Assembly: GCA_002404055.1 (NCBI GenBank)
Contig: DHIZ01000341.1
Span: 1-14,803 of the forward strand
Direction of reading: 5' to 3'
Length of the DNA stretch: 14,803 nt
Source of the DNA: Chloroflexi bacterium UBA4733
GTDB lineage: Bacteria > Chloroflexota > UBA4733
Of the stretch, positions 5,158-12,642 are shown piece after piece (position 1 is the first letter of the stretch; the number at the start of each line of letters is the position of its first letter). A program made the position numbers and the translations under genes. Below the pieces are notes generated by a model. That model had not been told where the DNA came from, made no database searches, and saw nothing but the letters and a program-made list of their open reading frames with translations.

Positions 5158-5456
5158 GCTCTTCTCTCCTCTGGGTGATCTTGGTAATATCGGCGTTCTG
5201 TCCGGTGTGCCGGGCGCCCGCTGACCGCGTAATAGATGCCTTCCCCTTCCGGGTCAAGCACAATCACCAGCATGCGCCCGCGTGCCGTTGGCCCCATGAA
5301 AATCGGGCGGCGCGGGTTAGTCTTGCTCGTGAGCATGAGATAGGGGCCAGCCAAGACTTGCCGTACTTCCTCTTCGCTTACCGCGTGATGTTCGCGTGCG
5401 AGGTGGGCGCGGTTCCAGTCGTCCCAGCGTAGGCCCCGTATCTCCAGCTCGTTCAC
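5154..5456 (-). CDS. BrnT-like toxin (RNase fold)
   Basis: The 100-aa frame shows the BrnT pattern: an N-terminal WDDWNRAHLAREHHAVSEEE helix, a central strand region with GPTARGRMLVIVLDPEGEGI and a C-terminal YYAVSGRPAHRTERRYYQ, matching the usual ISARPAxxxERRxY. Known BrnT proteins are small ribonucleases that stop growth by cleaving RNA. It precedes its antitoxin, the usual BrnT-BrnA order, with a 4-base overlap. The start is GTG 5456. It has no ribosome-binding site but lies about 6 bases after a good -10 box, so the mRNA is probably leaderless. An in-frame ATG is not available nearby. Confidence 0.8.
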   Translation of the reverse strand: MNELEIRGLRWDDWNRAHLAREHHAVSEEEVRQVLAGPYLMLTSKTNPRRPIFMGPTARGRMLVIVLDPEGEGIYYAVSGRPAHRTERRYYQDHPEERRA

Positions 5457-5462
5457 GGGATG

Positions 5463-5490
5463 AGTGTATCCGTTTGTACTGTATTGTCAA
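5463..5490 (-). promoter_or_regulatory. Promoter of the toxin-antitoxin operon, probably leaderless
   Basis: On the minus strand a perfect -35 TTGACA (5490-5485) and a -10 TACACT (5468-5463) are separated by 16 bp. The GTG start of the toxin is 6 bases downstream of the -10, so transcription would begin at or next to the start codon. That leaves no room for a Shine-Dalgarno site. The antitoxin's RHH domain would be expected to bind around here. Confidence 0.65.
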
Positions 5491-5641
5491 GAAATCGTCC
5501 GCCTAACATGTGTAGCAGTCGGCGACGCGTGTGGGCGCGCGCTGGCGCCGTCTCCGAGGGGAGCGGCGGCGCGTTGCGCAACCAACTCCCGGTTGCCTCG
5601 TCGCGGCTACTGTACACGCCGGCGAGTGGAAAGCTTCCTGG

Positions 5642-6220
5642 CTACGAGGTCCGCAAATTGCGGAAGAGCTCGGCCACAGACAGGGTAATGGCTGGGGCAA
5701 AGGGACAAGCCAGGGAATCCCTCTCACCGAGCAGCACCGGCGCGCCATACTGGCTGCCGTTGTGCTGGTACTGAGTAACCGTCCGGAGTCCCGGATCAAC
5801 GATCCAGTAGTGGGGTACCGCGTAACGCTGATACAAATCCCACTTCGTGCCGTCGGCTATATCATCTCGCCAGTTGCTCGGGGAGAGGACGGCGATCACC
5901 AGATCCGGCACCCCCTCCACAGCACTGGCACGTATGATGTGTTCGCGGTCCCGGCGCACGAAGAAGACGTCCGGTTCCGGCGCGTTCTCCCGTCGCATGC
6001 CGGCATCGAGAATAACCGCCACCGGCGCCGTCAGCACGATGCCATAGCCGGCATGCTGCGCCTGTCCGAGCCAGAGGGACAGAGACATAACCAGCAGGGC
6101 GTGGTTGGCGGTTGGCGGCGGCATCTCGACCAGGTCTCCATTCAGCAGCTCGTAGCGCTTGCCGTCGTCAGGCAGCGTGAGCCAGCCCTCGAAGGTGTAG
6201 CGCTGCTTGGTCAGAGCCAT
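5642..6220 (-). CDS. Uma2 family protein (DUF820, PD-(D/E)XK fold) with altered active site
   Basis: The 192-aa length is normal for Uma2. Motifs in order are YTFEGWLTLPDDGKRYELLN at the N-terminus, PEPDVFFV (about 81-88), GVPDLVIAVLSPSNWRDD (about 103-120), K126 and YWIVDPGLRTV (138-148). In this family the third motif is normally PDLVVEVLSPS, where the Glu helps bind metal. Here that residue is Ala110, so nuclease activity is doubtful. ATG 6220 has a strong AGGAGG 8 bases upstream. Uma2 genes are numerous in Chloroflexota and Cyanobacteria, often in accessory regions. It follows a second Uma2 gene on the same strand, separated by 107 bases that include a hairpin. Confidence 0.85.
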   Translation of the reverse strand: MALTKQRYTFEGWLTLPDDGKRYELLNGDLVEMPPPTANHALLVMSLSLWLGQAQHAGYGIVLTAPVAVILDAGMRRENAPEPDVFFVRRDREHIIRASAVEGVPDLVIAVLSPSNWRDDIADGTKWDLYQRYAVPHYWIVDPGLRTVTQYQHNGSQYGAPVLLGERDSLACPFAPAITLSVAELFRNLRTS

Positions 6221-6239
6221 TGCCGCTGCCTCCTCATTA

Positions 6240-6260
6240 CCCGGTCAGGAACGGACCGGG
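6240..6260. terminator. GC-rich hairpin between the two Uma2 genes
   Basis: The arms CCCGGTC (6240-6246) and GACCGGG (6254-6260) pair perfectly around a 7-base loop. It sits between the upstream Uma2 gene's stop (6328) and the ribosome-binding site of the next gene. It could end or attenuate transcription on the minus strand. There is no T tract. Confidence 0.4.
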
Positions 6261-6327
6261 TCCACTGTAGCACGAGCATCCGCCGGTTCGGCGCTCTTGC
6301 GCCAACACGCCCCAGGTCCCGCGCCTG

Positions 6328-6969
6328 CTATTCGCTCGGCGTACCCGGCGCGCCGATGCACTCCCGTGCCAGCCGCAGCCGCTCCCCCTGACTCAGGCCC
6401 CGGCTTGCCCTGACCAGCCCGGTGAGCGCCTGGGCGGTCACGATCGGCAACGCCCGGCTGCGCGGAACGTTAATGTATTGCTCGCCATCCAGCAGGAGGA
6501 TCTCTATGACGCCATCGACGTAGCGCCAGACCTCGGGCACGCCTATTTGGGCGTAGATGGGCAGCTTCCCCAGGGATGGATGGCTGATGTCGATCTCGAT
6601 CACCAGGTCAGGCGGGGGGGCGACGTGTAGATCGAACCGATCCTTGCCGCGGACTCGGGAGCCGTTTTGGATGTAGAAGCAGGCATCCGCTTCAAATCCC
6701 TGCTGGAGGTCGTCGCGGCTGAAGGTTGTGGAACCGAAACTGTAGATCTTCGTGCCCGTCGCTTCCTCCACAGCCACCAGCACGAATTCGAAGAATCGGC
6801 CATACTCCTCATGTTCCGGCAACGGGGTCATGATCTCCAACGTCCCCCTATCATAGGTCAGGCGAGGCGCGCTGCTGTTCTCGAAGTCCTGGAGCAACCG
6901 CTGGTAGGTCTCCCAACTCACGTGATGCAGAATCAGCCGATGTTCGGGTGGACTTTGCGTCGTCACCAT
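6328..6969 (-). CDS. Uma2 family protein (DUF820, PD-(D/E)XK fold), active-site residues kept
   Basis: From ATG 6969 (GGAG about 9 bases upstream) the protein has 213 residues. The N-terminal part LILHHVSWETYQRLLQDF is typical of the larger Uma2 group. It is followed by LTYDRGTLEIMTPLPEHE, then EADACFYI and PPPDLVIEIDISHPSLGKLP (about 118-137), with Glu125 and a downstream Lys135 as expected for the PD-(D/E)XK site. An earlier in-frame ATG at 7014 would add 15 residues but separates the GGAG from its start. The true target is unknown; the family is annotated as putative endonucleases. It differs greatly from the neighbouring Uma2 protein, so the two are not a recent duplication. Confidence 0.85.
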   Translation of the reverse strand: MVTTQSPPEHRLILHHVSWETYQRLLQDFENSSAPRLTYDRGTLEIMTPLPEHEEYGRFFEFVLVAVEEATGTKIYSFGSTTFSRDDLQQGFEADACFYIQNGSRVRGKDRFDLHVAPPPDLVIEIDISHPSLGKLPIYAQIGVPEVWRYVDGVIEILLLDGEQYINVPRSRALPIVTAQALTGLVRASRGLSQGERLRLARECIGAPGTPSE

Positions 6970-7109
6970 GGCGCGTACTCCGTTTCGCTGTTCCCTGATA
7001 TTCCCAATCGCCATTGGTGATGGACAATGCGCCGTAGGCGATGGGTCTCCGTAACGAACCTTTGGGCAGGCCCCATCCTCGTGGGCATATGCAACGACAC
7101 CTGATCTTG

Positions 7110-7421
7110 TCAGGGTTCCAGGCAGATGGGTGGCCCGTACAGGTTCAGCCGGTTAATGGTGGGGAGTGCCGTGCGCAAGTCGCGCAGCAACGCTTGGTAA
7201 CGTTCCTGCTGCCCAGGCGTCATTCGATCAGCGTGGTACTGCTCATCCAACTCAGTCAGATAGTCCGCCATCGAATGTGCCCATTCCAGGCTGAGCGACA
7301 CGCGAGCACTTTCACCGAGTTGCTCCCATTCGTCGGCGAGGTTGGGCAACCCCCGAACATCGCTCTCAACGAGCGCCAGGCCGCTCGTTACGCGCTCTGC
7401 TACTGCGGTCGTCGAAGCCAT
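7110..7421 (-). CDS. Hypothetical helical protein, 103 aa
   Basis: The frame starts at ATG 7421, with GGGGG about 8 bases upstream. It encodes an acidic, mostly helical protein (VSLSLEWAHSMADYLTELDE, then MTPGQQERYQALLRDLRTAL) that ends NRLNLYGPPICLEP. No membrane segment, signal peptide or known motif is visible. The tail of a second copy is at 4425-4507, which shows that the gene belongs to a family that has moved or duplicated here. I do not recognise the family. Real coding is supported by the conserved stop and protein-level similarity to the fragment. Confidence 0.65.
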   Translation of the reverse strand: MASTTAVAERVTSGLALVESDVRGLPNLADEWEQLGESARVSLSLEWAHSMADYLTELDEQYHADRMTPGQQERYQALLRDLRTALPTINRLNLYGPPICLEP

Positions 7422-7549
7422 TGCATCTGCCCCCGATTCGGATCAAAAAGCGCCCGCAACCCATCCCTAAGCTGGTGCGCCATCATCCAAGGTCCAAGGC
7501 CTAATCGGTACTCTACCAGCACCCATTGCGGGGCCTAAAAATGACCGAA

Positions 7550-7564
7550 CGTTGATTGTCAACG
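7550..7564. terminator. Short hairpin after the channel gene
   Basis: CGTTGA (7550-7555) and TCAACG (7559-7564) pair over 6 bases around a 3-base loop. On the minus strand this lies 5 bases beyond the channel stop and is followed about 10 bases later by TTTTT, so a weak terminator is possible. Confidence 0.3.
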
Positions 7565-7568
7565 AAAC

Positions 7569-9278
7569 TCATAGCATGGGCGCCGCTGGTTGCCTCGGGA
7601 AGCCAAACTCGTCAACCGTCTGCAACACCACAAGCATATCCCCCGGCTCCAGCGCCAGGTCCGCCGCCGGCAGCGTCAGGCTGGCGGCGCCACGGTGGAG
7701 CAGCAGCGCTCGTTGGCCCGGCTGCAGGAGTTGCCCCACGCTGGCGAGGGGTGTTTCAGCATCGACGGTCAGCGTCCAGACCACGTAGGGCTGGCCGGCC
7801 AGCACGATGCTATCCAGCGCCTGAACGCCGAAGGCGGCGTGCGCGGCGATGGCGGGCGCGGCCAGGGCCGGCGCCGACAGCGTGGCCGGCATGCCCAGGG
7901 AGGTGCGCACCCGCGCCGCCAGGCCGAAATCGAACAGGCGCAGGATCACGTGCTGCCCTGGGTTCGCCTGGCGCACCGCCAGGGCGATCCCCAGGTTGGT
8001 GAGGTCGTCGCTCGTCACGACCACGACCGAACTGGCTGACCCGACCCGCGCCTCCTCCAGTGTCGCTGCCAGCGCAGCATTGCCGGCAAGCACCGGCACG
8101 CCCATGGCGCGTACTCGCTGCGCCAGCACGCTCTCCGCCTGCTGGTCGATCACCGCCACCGGGGCGCCCAGGAGGCGCAGCACCGTCACTACATGGAAGC
8201 CAACCGTGCCCAGACCACAGACGATGACGTGCCCGTGCGGCGGCAAGGGTCGGGCCGCCAGCAGCCGCTCCAGCCGGTGGCCGATGACGTGCTCCGTCAG
8301 CAGCGCGTAGAGGACCGCCGTCATGAGGGCGCCCAGCAGCATCAGGGCCGAGGCGTAGAGCTTGACGAACGTCGCCTGCTTGAACAGGGTGGTGTCGCCC
8401 GACCCTACCGTCGTCAGCGTGGTCGTGACAAAGTAGAGGGCGTCGGCCAGGGGTAGGTTGAGTAGTCGCGCGAAGAGCAAGGCGTTGCCAACGAGCAGCA
8501 GCAAGGCAGTCCCGGCAACCGCCCAGAGCGCCGGTCGCACGCCCCGCAGGGCCGCGGCGATGCGCCGCCACGCCCCCGGCTGCCAATGCGGCCAGGGTCG
8601 CGCCACCCCGAGCGCCTGGAGCACGGCGTCCCAGGGTCCGGCAAATGTCACGTGGACGGCATCCCGTGGCAGCGCCGACGGCAGCGCGGTCGCCTGCGTC
8701 GGCGTGCGCACTTCCAGCAGCAGAAGCGGCTCCCCGGCTTTGATCTGGATGGGATGCTCCCGGGGATCGACCTCGGCCACCGCCCAGTGCTGGCCGTCCA
8801 CGATCAGCGCCCGCGTGATGGCCGGACTGCCCAGCGCGAAGGCAAAGGCCGGCGCCGCCAGTTCCGGTACCGTCAGGCCAATGGCGTTGGGCAGAGTCGC
8901 ATCGAGTTGCCGCGCTAACTGGGCATCGGCCAGGCGGAAGACGATGCGCAGCCCTGGTTGCAAGCGGAGGACATCGAAGAGCAGGTGTACATTGGCGGCG
9001 TCATCGCTGGTGGCGATTACCAACGCCCGCGCACCGGCAATGCCCGCCTCGCGCAGCGTCTGGTGGTTGCGCATGTCCCGCTGCAACACCGTAGCGCCGC
9101 TGCGCTCCGCTTCCTCGCGCAACGTCGGGTCAGGGTCCCTGTCGATGACGACCACGTCCGTGCCGAGCTGGCGCAGCACACTGACGGCGGCGGCCCCGAC
9201 CTGGCCCAGGCCACAGACGATGACGTGACCCTCCACGCCCGCCTCGCTTCCGCCCCTGCCGGCGCCAACGCCACGCAC
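7569..9278 (-). CDS. RCK-pore-RCK potassium channel-like protein
   Basis: The 569-residue protein has a first Rossmann RCK/TrkA-N domain (HVIVCGLGQVG at about 18-28, then VVVIDRD, with a TrkA-C-like part to about 190). Two membrane helices (about 250-270 and 305-327) follow, with a pore loop TTTLTTVGSGD (285-295), and then a second RCK domain (HVIVCGLGTVG at 350-360) to the end. Such proteins bind nucleotides and gate K+ flux. The selectivity filter has Ser where TVGYGD normally has Tyr, so ion choice may be altered. The start is uncertain: GTG 9278 has a TGA 15 bases upstream, and a GTG near 9236 would start just before the RCK domain. It is divergent from the flippase-like gene. Confidence 0.88.
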   Translation of the reverse strand: MRGVGAGRGGSEAGVEGHVIVCGLGQVGAAAVSVLRQLGTDVVVIDRDPDPTLREEAERSGATVLQRDMRNHQTLREAGIAGARALVIATSDDAANVHLLFDVLRLQPGLRIVFRLADAQLARQLDATLPNAIGLTVPELAAPAFAFALGSPAITRALIVDGQHWAVAEVDPREHPIQIKAGEPLLLLEVRTPTQATALPSALPRDAVHVTFAGPWDAVLQALGVARPWPHWQPGAWRRIAAALRGVRPALWAVAGTALLLLVGNALLFARLLNLPLADALYFVTTTLTTVGSGDTTLFKQATFVKLYASALMLLGALMTAVLYALLTEHVIGHRLERLLAARPLPPHGHVIVCGLGTVGFHVVTVLRLLGAPVAVIDQQAESVLAQRVRAMGVPVLAGNAALAATLEEARVGSASSVVVVTSDDLTNLGIALAVRQANPGQHVILRLFDFGLAARVRTSLGMPATLSAPALAAPAIAAHAAFGVQALDSIVLAGQPYVVWTLTVDAETPLASVGQLLQPGQRALLLHRGAASLTLPAADLALEPGDMLVVLQTVDEFGFPRQPAAPML

Positions 9279-9350
9279 GATTGCCGCAGTCCATCAGGAT
9301 ACGCCATCCCTATTGCCCCCCGCGCTCAGTACACCATCGGTCATGCTGAG

Positions 9351-9379
9351 TTGCCCGCCCGAAAGCGATGGGGCATACT
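9351..9379 (+). promoter_or_regulatory. Possible promoter of the flippase-glycosyltransferase cluster
   Basis: TTGCCC (9351-9356) and CATACT (9374-9379) lie 17 bp apart in the 181-bp divergent gap, about 80 bases ahead of the GTG at 9460. Each box matches four of six consensus bases. Spacing and position are good, but sequence match is only moderate. I see no other strong element in the gap. Confidence 0.35.
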
Positions 9380-9459
9380 GTTGGTGTGGTAGGTGCCAGG
9401 CAACCAGCCAGCGCGTCGTCAGGTGGGCGTCACTCCAGAGCGGGCAGAGAAGGAACTGC

Positions 9460-10467
9460 GTGAAGCACCTTGTCCGCCTCCTCGGACTGCTGATCAGCAT
9501 TGTCTGCATCTGGTTGATTGCCCGTGTCTTTCAGCCGGCGGCCCTGCTGGCCGACCTGCATCAGGCCCAACCCATCTGGTTGCTGCCGGCGGCCCTCACC
9601 CTGGCCGGCTTTCTGACCCTGAACGCCTGGCGCTGGCGCACGCTGCTGCGGCCAGCGGCAACGTTGCCGCTCTTCCGGCTGCTGCGCTGGCAACTGATCG
9701 GCTACCTCGGCAACACGATCTTCCCCTTTCGCGCCGGCGAGGTGGCGCGCGTGGTGCTGGTCGCCCGCAACTCGTCGGTGCGACCGGCGCCGATCGTGGC
9801 GACCATCGTCGTCGAGAAGATCTGCGACGGCAGTGCCCTGGTCGGCCTGTCGCTGCTTGCCCTGTTCCTGTTGCCGGTACCCGCCTGGGTGACGGTGGTC
9901 GCGGTGATCGGCGCGGCAGCCTTCGCCTGCGGCATCATCGTGCTGTTGCTGCTCTCCATGCCGGCCTGCAAGGCTCTGTTGACGCGCCGCAGCTTCCCCG
10001 GTCTGGCCGGCAGGTTGCAAGGGTTGCTGCTTTCAGCGCTGACGATGGTGCCGGGGCCGCGTCGCCTGGCGCTGCTGCTGGGGCAATCGCTGCTGCTCTG
10101 GCTGGTGGACGTGCTCAACACCGCCTGTGTGCTGAAGGTGTTCGCCCTGCCGGTGGGGCTGCCCGGCGCGCTACTCTTGACGGCCGGCCTGAACCTGGCC
10201 CAGATCGTGCCGGCGGGTCCGGCGGCCATCGGCACCTACGAGGCCACGATCCTTGCCCTGCTCGGCAGTATGGGCATCGCCGCTGCGCCGGCCCAGCTGG
10301 CAGCACTCGGCCTGCGCGCCGCCCAGTATGCGCCGCCGGCGCTGCTGGGGCTGGTCGCCATTTGGTGGGAAGGGTTATCCTTGCAGGAGTTGCGCCGCCC
10401 GGCGCCGCTCGACCGTCAGGCCGACTCCGACCTGCGCGGCGGCGCCGCTTCCGCCTGGCGCTCGTGA
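9460..10467 (+). CDS. Flippase-like membrane protein (LPG synthase TM domain family)
   Basis: From GTG 9460 (AGAAGGA about 6 bases upstream) the 335-aa protein carries about eight hydrophobic helices. It begins with a membrane anchor (LLGLLISIVCIWLIARVF). It has family marks seen in lysylphosphatidylglycerol synthase TM/AglD-like proteins: NAWRWRTLL (about 50), GYLGNTIFPFRAGEVARVVL (about 85-105), VVEKICDG (about 120) and IVPAGPAAIGTYEATIL (about 250). It lacks the soluble aminoacyl-transferase half, so it is a flippase-like domain protein rather than a full MprF. The adjoining glycosyltransferase suggests a role in moving or elongating lipid-linked sugars. Upstream in-frame codons back to 9313 do not look coding. 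Confidence 0.88.
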   Translation: MKHLVRLLGLLISIVCIWLIARVFQPAALLADLHQAQPIWLLPAALTLAGFLTLNAWRWRTLLRPAATLPLFRLLRWQLIGYLGNTIFPFRAGEVARVVLVARNSSVRPAPIVATIVVEKICDGSALVGLSLLALFLLPVPAWVTVVAVIGAAAFACGIIVLLLLSMPACKALLTRRSFPGLAGRLQGLLLSALTMVPGPRRLALLLGQSLLLWLVDVLNTACVLKVFALPVGLPGALLLTAGLNLAQIVPAGPAAIGTYEATILALLGSMGIAAAPAQLAALGLRAAQYAPPALLGLVAIWWEGLSLQELRRPAPLDRQADSDLRGGAASAWRS

Positions 10468-10531
10468 GCCGGGGCGGCAGGCGCAGCACACGGTTGGCGC
10501 AGCAGCACAGAAGGTGACAGAAGTGGGAGCG

Positions 10532-11308
10532 ATGCCGAAGGCACAGGAGTTGGATCAGCCGGTGGCGCCGCGCACCAAACACGTGGTGGTCGCCATGCCG
10601 GCCTATCGCGCCGCTCGCACGCTGGAGAAGACGGTGAACGCCCTACCGGTCGACGCCGCCGACGCCCTCTTGCTCGTCGACGACGCCAGCCCGGATGATA
10701 CGGTGGCCGTGGCGCACCGCCTGGGGCTCCAGGTGCGGGTCCACCCCAAAAACCTCGGCTACGGTGGCAACCAGAAGACCTGTTACGACGAAGCGCTGCG
10801 CCTGGGGGCCGACATCGTGGTGCTGCTGCACCCCGATTTTCAGTACGACCCGCGCGCCGTGCCGGCCCTCGTGGCGCCGATTCTGGCCGGTCGGGCCGAC
10901 TTCACTTTCGGTTCGCGCTTCGCCGGCGGCAGCGATCCGCGCCTGGGCGGCATGCCCCTCTACCGCTACGTCGGCAACAAACTGACGACGATGCTGATGA
11001 ACCTGCTGCTGGACACGACCTTCACGGAAACGCACAGCGGCTTCAAAGCCTACAGCCGGCGCTTCCTGGAGGCGGCGCCCTACCGCGGCTACTCCGACGA
11101 CTTCGTCTTCGATACCCAGATCCTGCTGGAGGCGGTAGCGGGCGACTTCGTCATCGAAGAGGTGCCGATCCCCACCCGCTACACCGAGGAGAGTTCCTCC
11201 ATCGGCATCAAGCGCTCACTCCGCTACATCCAGCAGAGCCTGCTGCTGGCCTGGCGCACCCGCCGCCAGCGGCGACGACCTCGCCCGCAACCCCGCCAGA
11301 CCGTGTAG
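10532..11308 (+). CDS. Family 2 glycosyltransferase, DPM1-like
   Basis: The 258-aa protein starts at ATG 10532 (GGAG close upstream). It has the GT-A fold landmarks [18 protein letters not shown] (18-35), [11 protein letters not shown] (47-57), [16 protein letters not shown] (74-89), [12 protein letters not shown] (96-107, the DxD-type metal site) and FGSRFAGG. It lacks C-terminal membrane helices, as in the soluble DPM1 class that transfers a sugar from a nucleotide to polyprenyl phosphate. It follows the flippase-like gene by 64 bases on the same strand and is likely co-transcribed with it. The C-terminal tail is strongly basic ([15 protein letters not shown]), which could hold it at the membrane surface. 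The sugar donor is not evident. Confidence 0.9.
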   Translation: MPKAQELDQPVAPRTKHVVVAMPAYRAARTLEKTVNALPVDAADALLLVDDASPDDTVAVAHRLGLQVRVHPKNLGYGGNQKTCYDEALRLGADIVVLLHPDFQYDPRAVPALVAPILAGRADFTFGSRFAGGSDPRLGGMPLYRYVGNKLTTMLMNLLLDTTFTETHSGFKAYSRRFLEAAPYRGYSDDFVFDTQILLEAVAGDFVIEEVPIPTRYTEESSSIGIKRSLRYIQQSLLLAWRTRRQRRRPRPQPRQTV

Positions 11309-11352
11309 AATACCTCCAGCTCTTGCACGGTGGCAGGAGGGAAGGAGAACAC

Positions 11353-12027
11353 GTGGCCGGAACCGATAAGCCAAATGCCCAGGGACGGGTGGCGCCTGGA
11401 GACCTGACCCAACGCGTCGGGGTGGAAGCGATCACTGCCCGCGGCGTCGACGTCGATCAGTTGCTGGAGAAGCTGGTGGACGCCGCCGGGGCGGAATTTA
11501 TGACCTACTACTACTACACGATCCTGCGCATGTACCTGGCCGGCGAAGAGGATTACAAGGAGATCTGCGAGGATGCCCGCCTCGAGGATCGGGCCCACTT
11601 CGAGCTGATCACGCCGCGTATCTACGAACTGGGCGGCACCATCCCCTACGACGTGCGCACCTTCGCCGACCGCGCCGGGTGCCCCGACGCCTTCCTGCCC
11701 GGCAGCAACAACGGCCAGCATGTGGGCCAGAACCCGCGCGACATCGTCACCACCGCCACGGCGGCGCAGATCCTGGAAGTGCTGCTGGAAGCCGAACGCT
11801 GCGCCATCCGCACCTGGAGCGAAGTGTGCGACCTGACCTTCGGCAAGGATCCCCGCACCTATGACATGGCCGCCCGCATCCTCAACGAGGAAGTCGAGCA
11901 CGAGGCCTGGTTCATCGAGCTGCTGAGCAAGGAGCGCGACGGCGTCGTCCGCCCCTCCGGCCACTTCCGCCGCGGCGCCCCCGGCGAGGCGCCCTACAGC
12001 AAGAACCACGGGTTCTATAACCCGTAG
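11353..12027 (+). CDS. Dps-like (DPSL/thioferritin-type) ferritin
   Basis: From GTG 11353 (AAGGAG 6 bases away) the 224-aa protein has ferritin four-helix features: [20 protein letters not shown] (46-65), a LEDRAHFE segment (77-84), [17 protein letters not shown] (144-160) and [16 protein letters not shown] (176-191). These supply the Glu and His ligands of a diiron ferroxidase centre. Cys150 and Cys159 near the third helix recall the cysteine pair described in archaeal Dps-like proteins. Such proteins oxidise iron with peroxide and protect DNA. A C-terminal tail of about 30 residues ([20 protein letters not shown]) extends past the fold. It is 44 bases downstream of the glycosyltransferase, with its own good start site. 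Hairpins follow the stop. Confidence 0.85.
   Translation: MAGTDKPNAQGRVAPGDLTQRVGVEAITARGVDVDQLLEKLVDAAGAEFMTYYYYTILRMYLAGEEDYKEICEDARLEDRAHFELITPRIYELGGTIPYDVRTFADRAGCPDAFLPGSNNGQHVGQNPRDIVTTATAAQILEVLLEAERCAIRTWSEVCDLTFGKDPRTYDMAARILNEEVEHEAWFIELLSKERDGVVRPSGHFRRGAPGEAPYSKNHGFYNP
12008..12025. terminator. Hairpin overlapping the ferritin stop
   Basis: The arms ACGGGTT (12008-12014) and AACCCGT (12019-12025) pair perfectly over 7 bp with loop CTAT. The second arm ends at the first base of the TAG stop. It is a likely part of the transcript end, together with the larger inverted repeat just downstream. Confidence 0.45.
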
Positions 12028-12039
12028 CGGGTACGGGCA

Positions 12040-12095
12040 GGGCCGACGCGCCGGACGATGGCTTTGGCTGAAGCGATTGACCGGCGCATCGGCCC
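12040..12095. terminator. Long inverted repeat downstream of the ferritin gene
   Basis: GGGCCGACGCGCCGG (12040-12054) and CCGGCGCATCGGCCC (12081-12095) pair at 14 of 15 positions around a 26-base loop. This is the strongest dyad in the right half. It may end the upstream operon, or may be a protein or small-RNA structure. No T tract follows. Confidence 0.5.
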
Positions 12096-12160
12096 TACCG
12101 GGAGTGCTCGGTCCAATAGCACAGATGTCACAATGCGGTATAGGGAGCGAGTTGGCTGAT

Positions 12161-12433
12161 ATGGCGACGACTGCACCGATGGCGCGTGTTGCGCATGCTC
12201 GGATCGTCTATGCCCCCCACATCCTCGGTGGCGAGCCGACCGTTCGAGGTACGCGTGTCCCGGTGCGAGCGGTGGTTCTGATGCACAGGCTCTCCCCTGA
12301 AATGGCACGTCTGAGGCAAGCATTTCCCATGCTCACAGGTGACGACATTACTGCTGCTCTTTGCTTCTATGACGCCCATCAAGCGGAGATTGAGCGATAT
12401 ATCGCCGAAAACGTCCCTGGCGACCAGGGCTGA
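12161..12433 (+). CDS. DUF433 family antitoxin-like protein
   Basis: The 90-aa protein contains the DUF433 core ILGGEPTVRGTRVPVRAVVL (about 21-40), followed by helices with LTGDDITAALCFYDAHQAEI (about 56-75). DUF433 proteins are small winged-helix-like proteins that often pair with PIN-like DUF5615 toxins. The stop overlaps the next start (TGATG), so the two genes are coupled. The start is ambiguous: ATG 12161 lacks a close ribosome-binding site, while TTG 12152 is 4 bases after AGGGAG and would add MAD. The strand and frame are secure. It lies after the inverted repeats that close the ferritin gene, so it is probably transcribed separately. Confidence 0.82.
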   Translation: MATTAPMARVAHARIVYAPHILGGEPTVRGTRVPVRAVVLMHRLSPEMARLRQAFPMLTGDDITAALCFYDAHQAEIERYIAENVPGDQG

Positions 12434-12597
12434 TGCCGCGGCCGGCGGTCTATCTCGATGAGTGCGTTGACCATGCGTTGGTTCCTGCGCTGCGCCATCG
12501 TGGCTTCATAGTCACCAGCAGGGCGAGCCTCCGCTGGCGGTTTCCGCCGCGGATCCTTACAATCAGGATTCGCGGGCCGTCAGTGCGCTCCGTCTGA
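12433..12597 (+). pseudogene. Truncated DUF5615/PIN-like toxin
   Basis: ATG 12433 overlaps the DUF433 stop. The first 31 codons read MPRPAVYLDECVDHALVPAL then RHRGFIVTSRA, which is the start of DUF5615 PIN-like proteins including the LDE metal-site motif. After codon 31 the sequence no longer resembles the family (RWRFPPRILTIRIRGPSVRS) and stops at 12597. The usual length is about 110-120 residues, so roughly the last three quarters, including the other acidic residues, is gone. No frame in the next 45 bases restores it, so this is a deletion rather than a simple frameshift. The antitoxin-like partner remains as an orphan. Confidence 0.75.
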
Positions 12598-12642
12598 GTG
12601 AAGCCGCCGGAGCGGTCCGGGCGAGCGGAAGGGACCTGAAGA

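Noticed and set aside
5531..6391. 286-codon plus-strand frame opposite the Uma2 genes
   Set aside because: It is antisense to a clear Uma2 gene with a ribosome-binding site; the product looks like no family.
7810..8586. 258-codon minus-strand frame inside the channel gene
   Set aside because: It is a frame shadow of the channel gene in GC-rich DNA, with Gly/Ala/Arg-rich translation and no motif.
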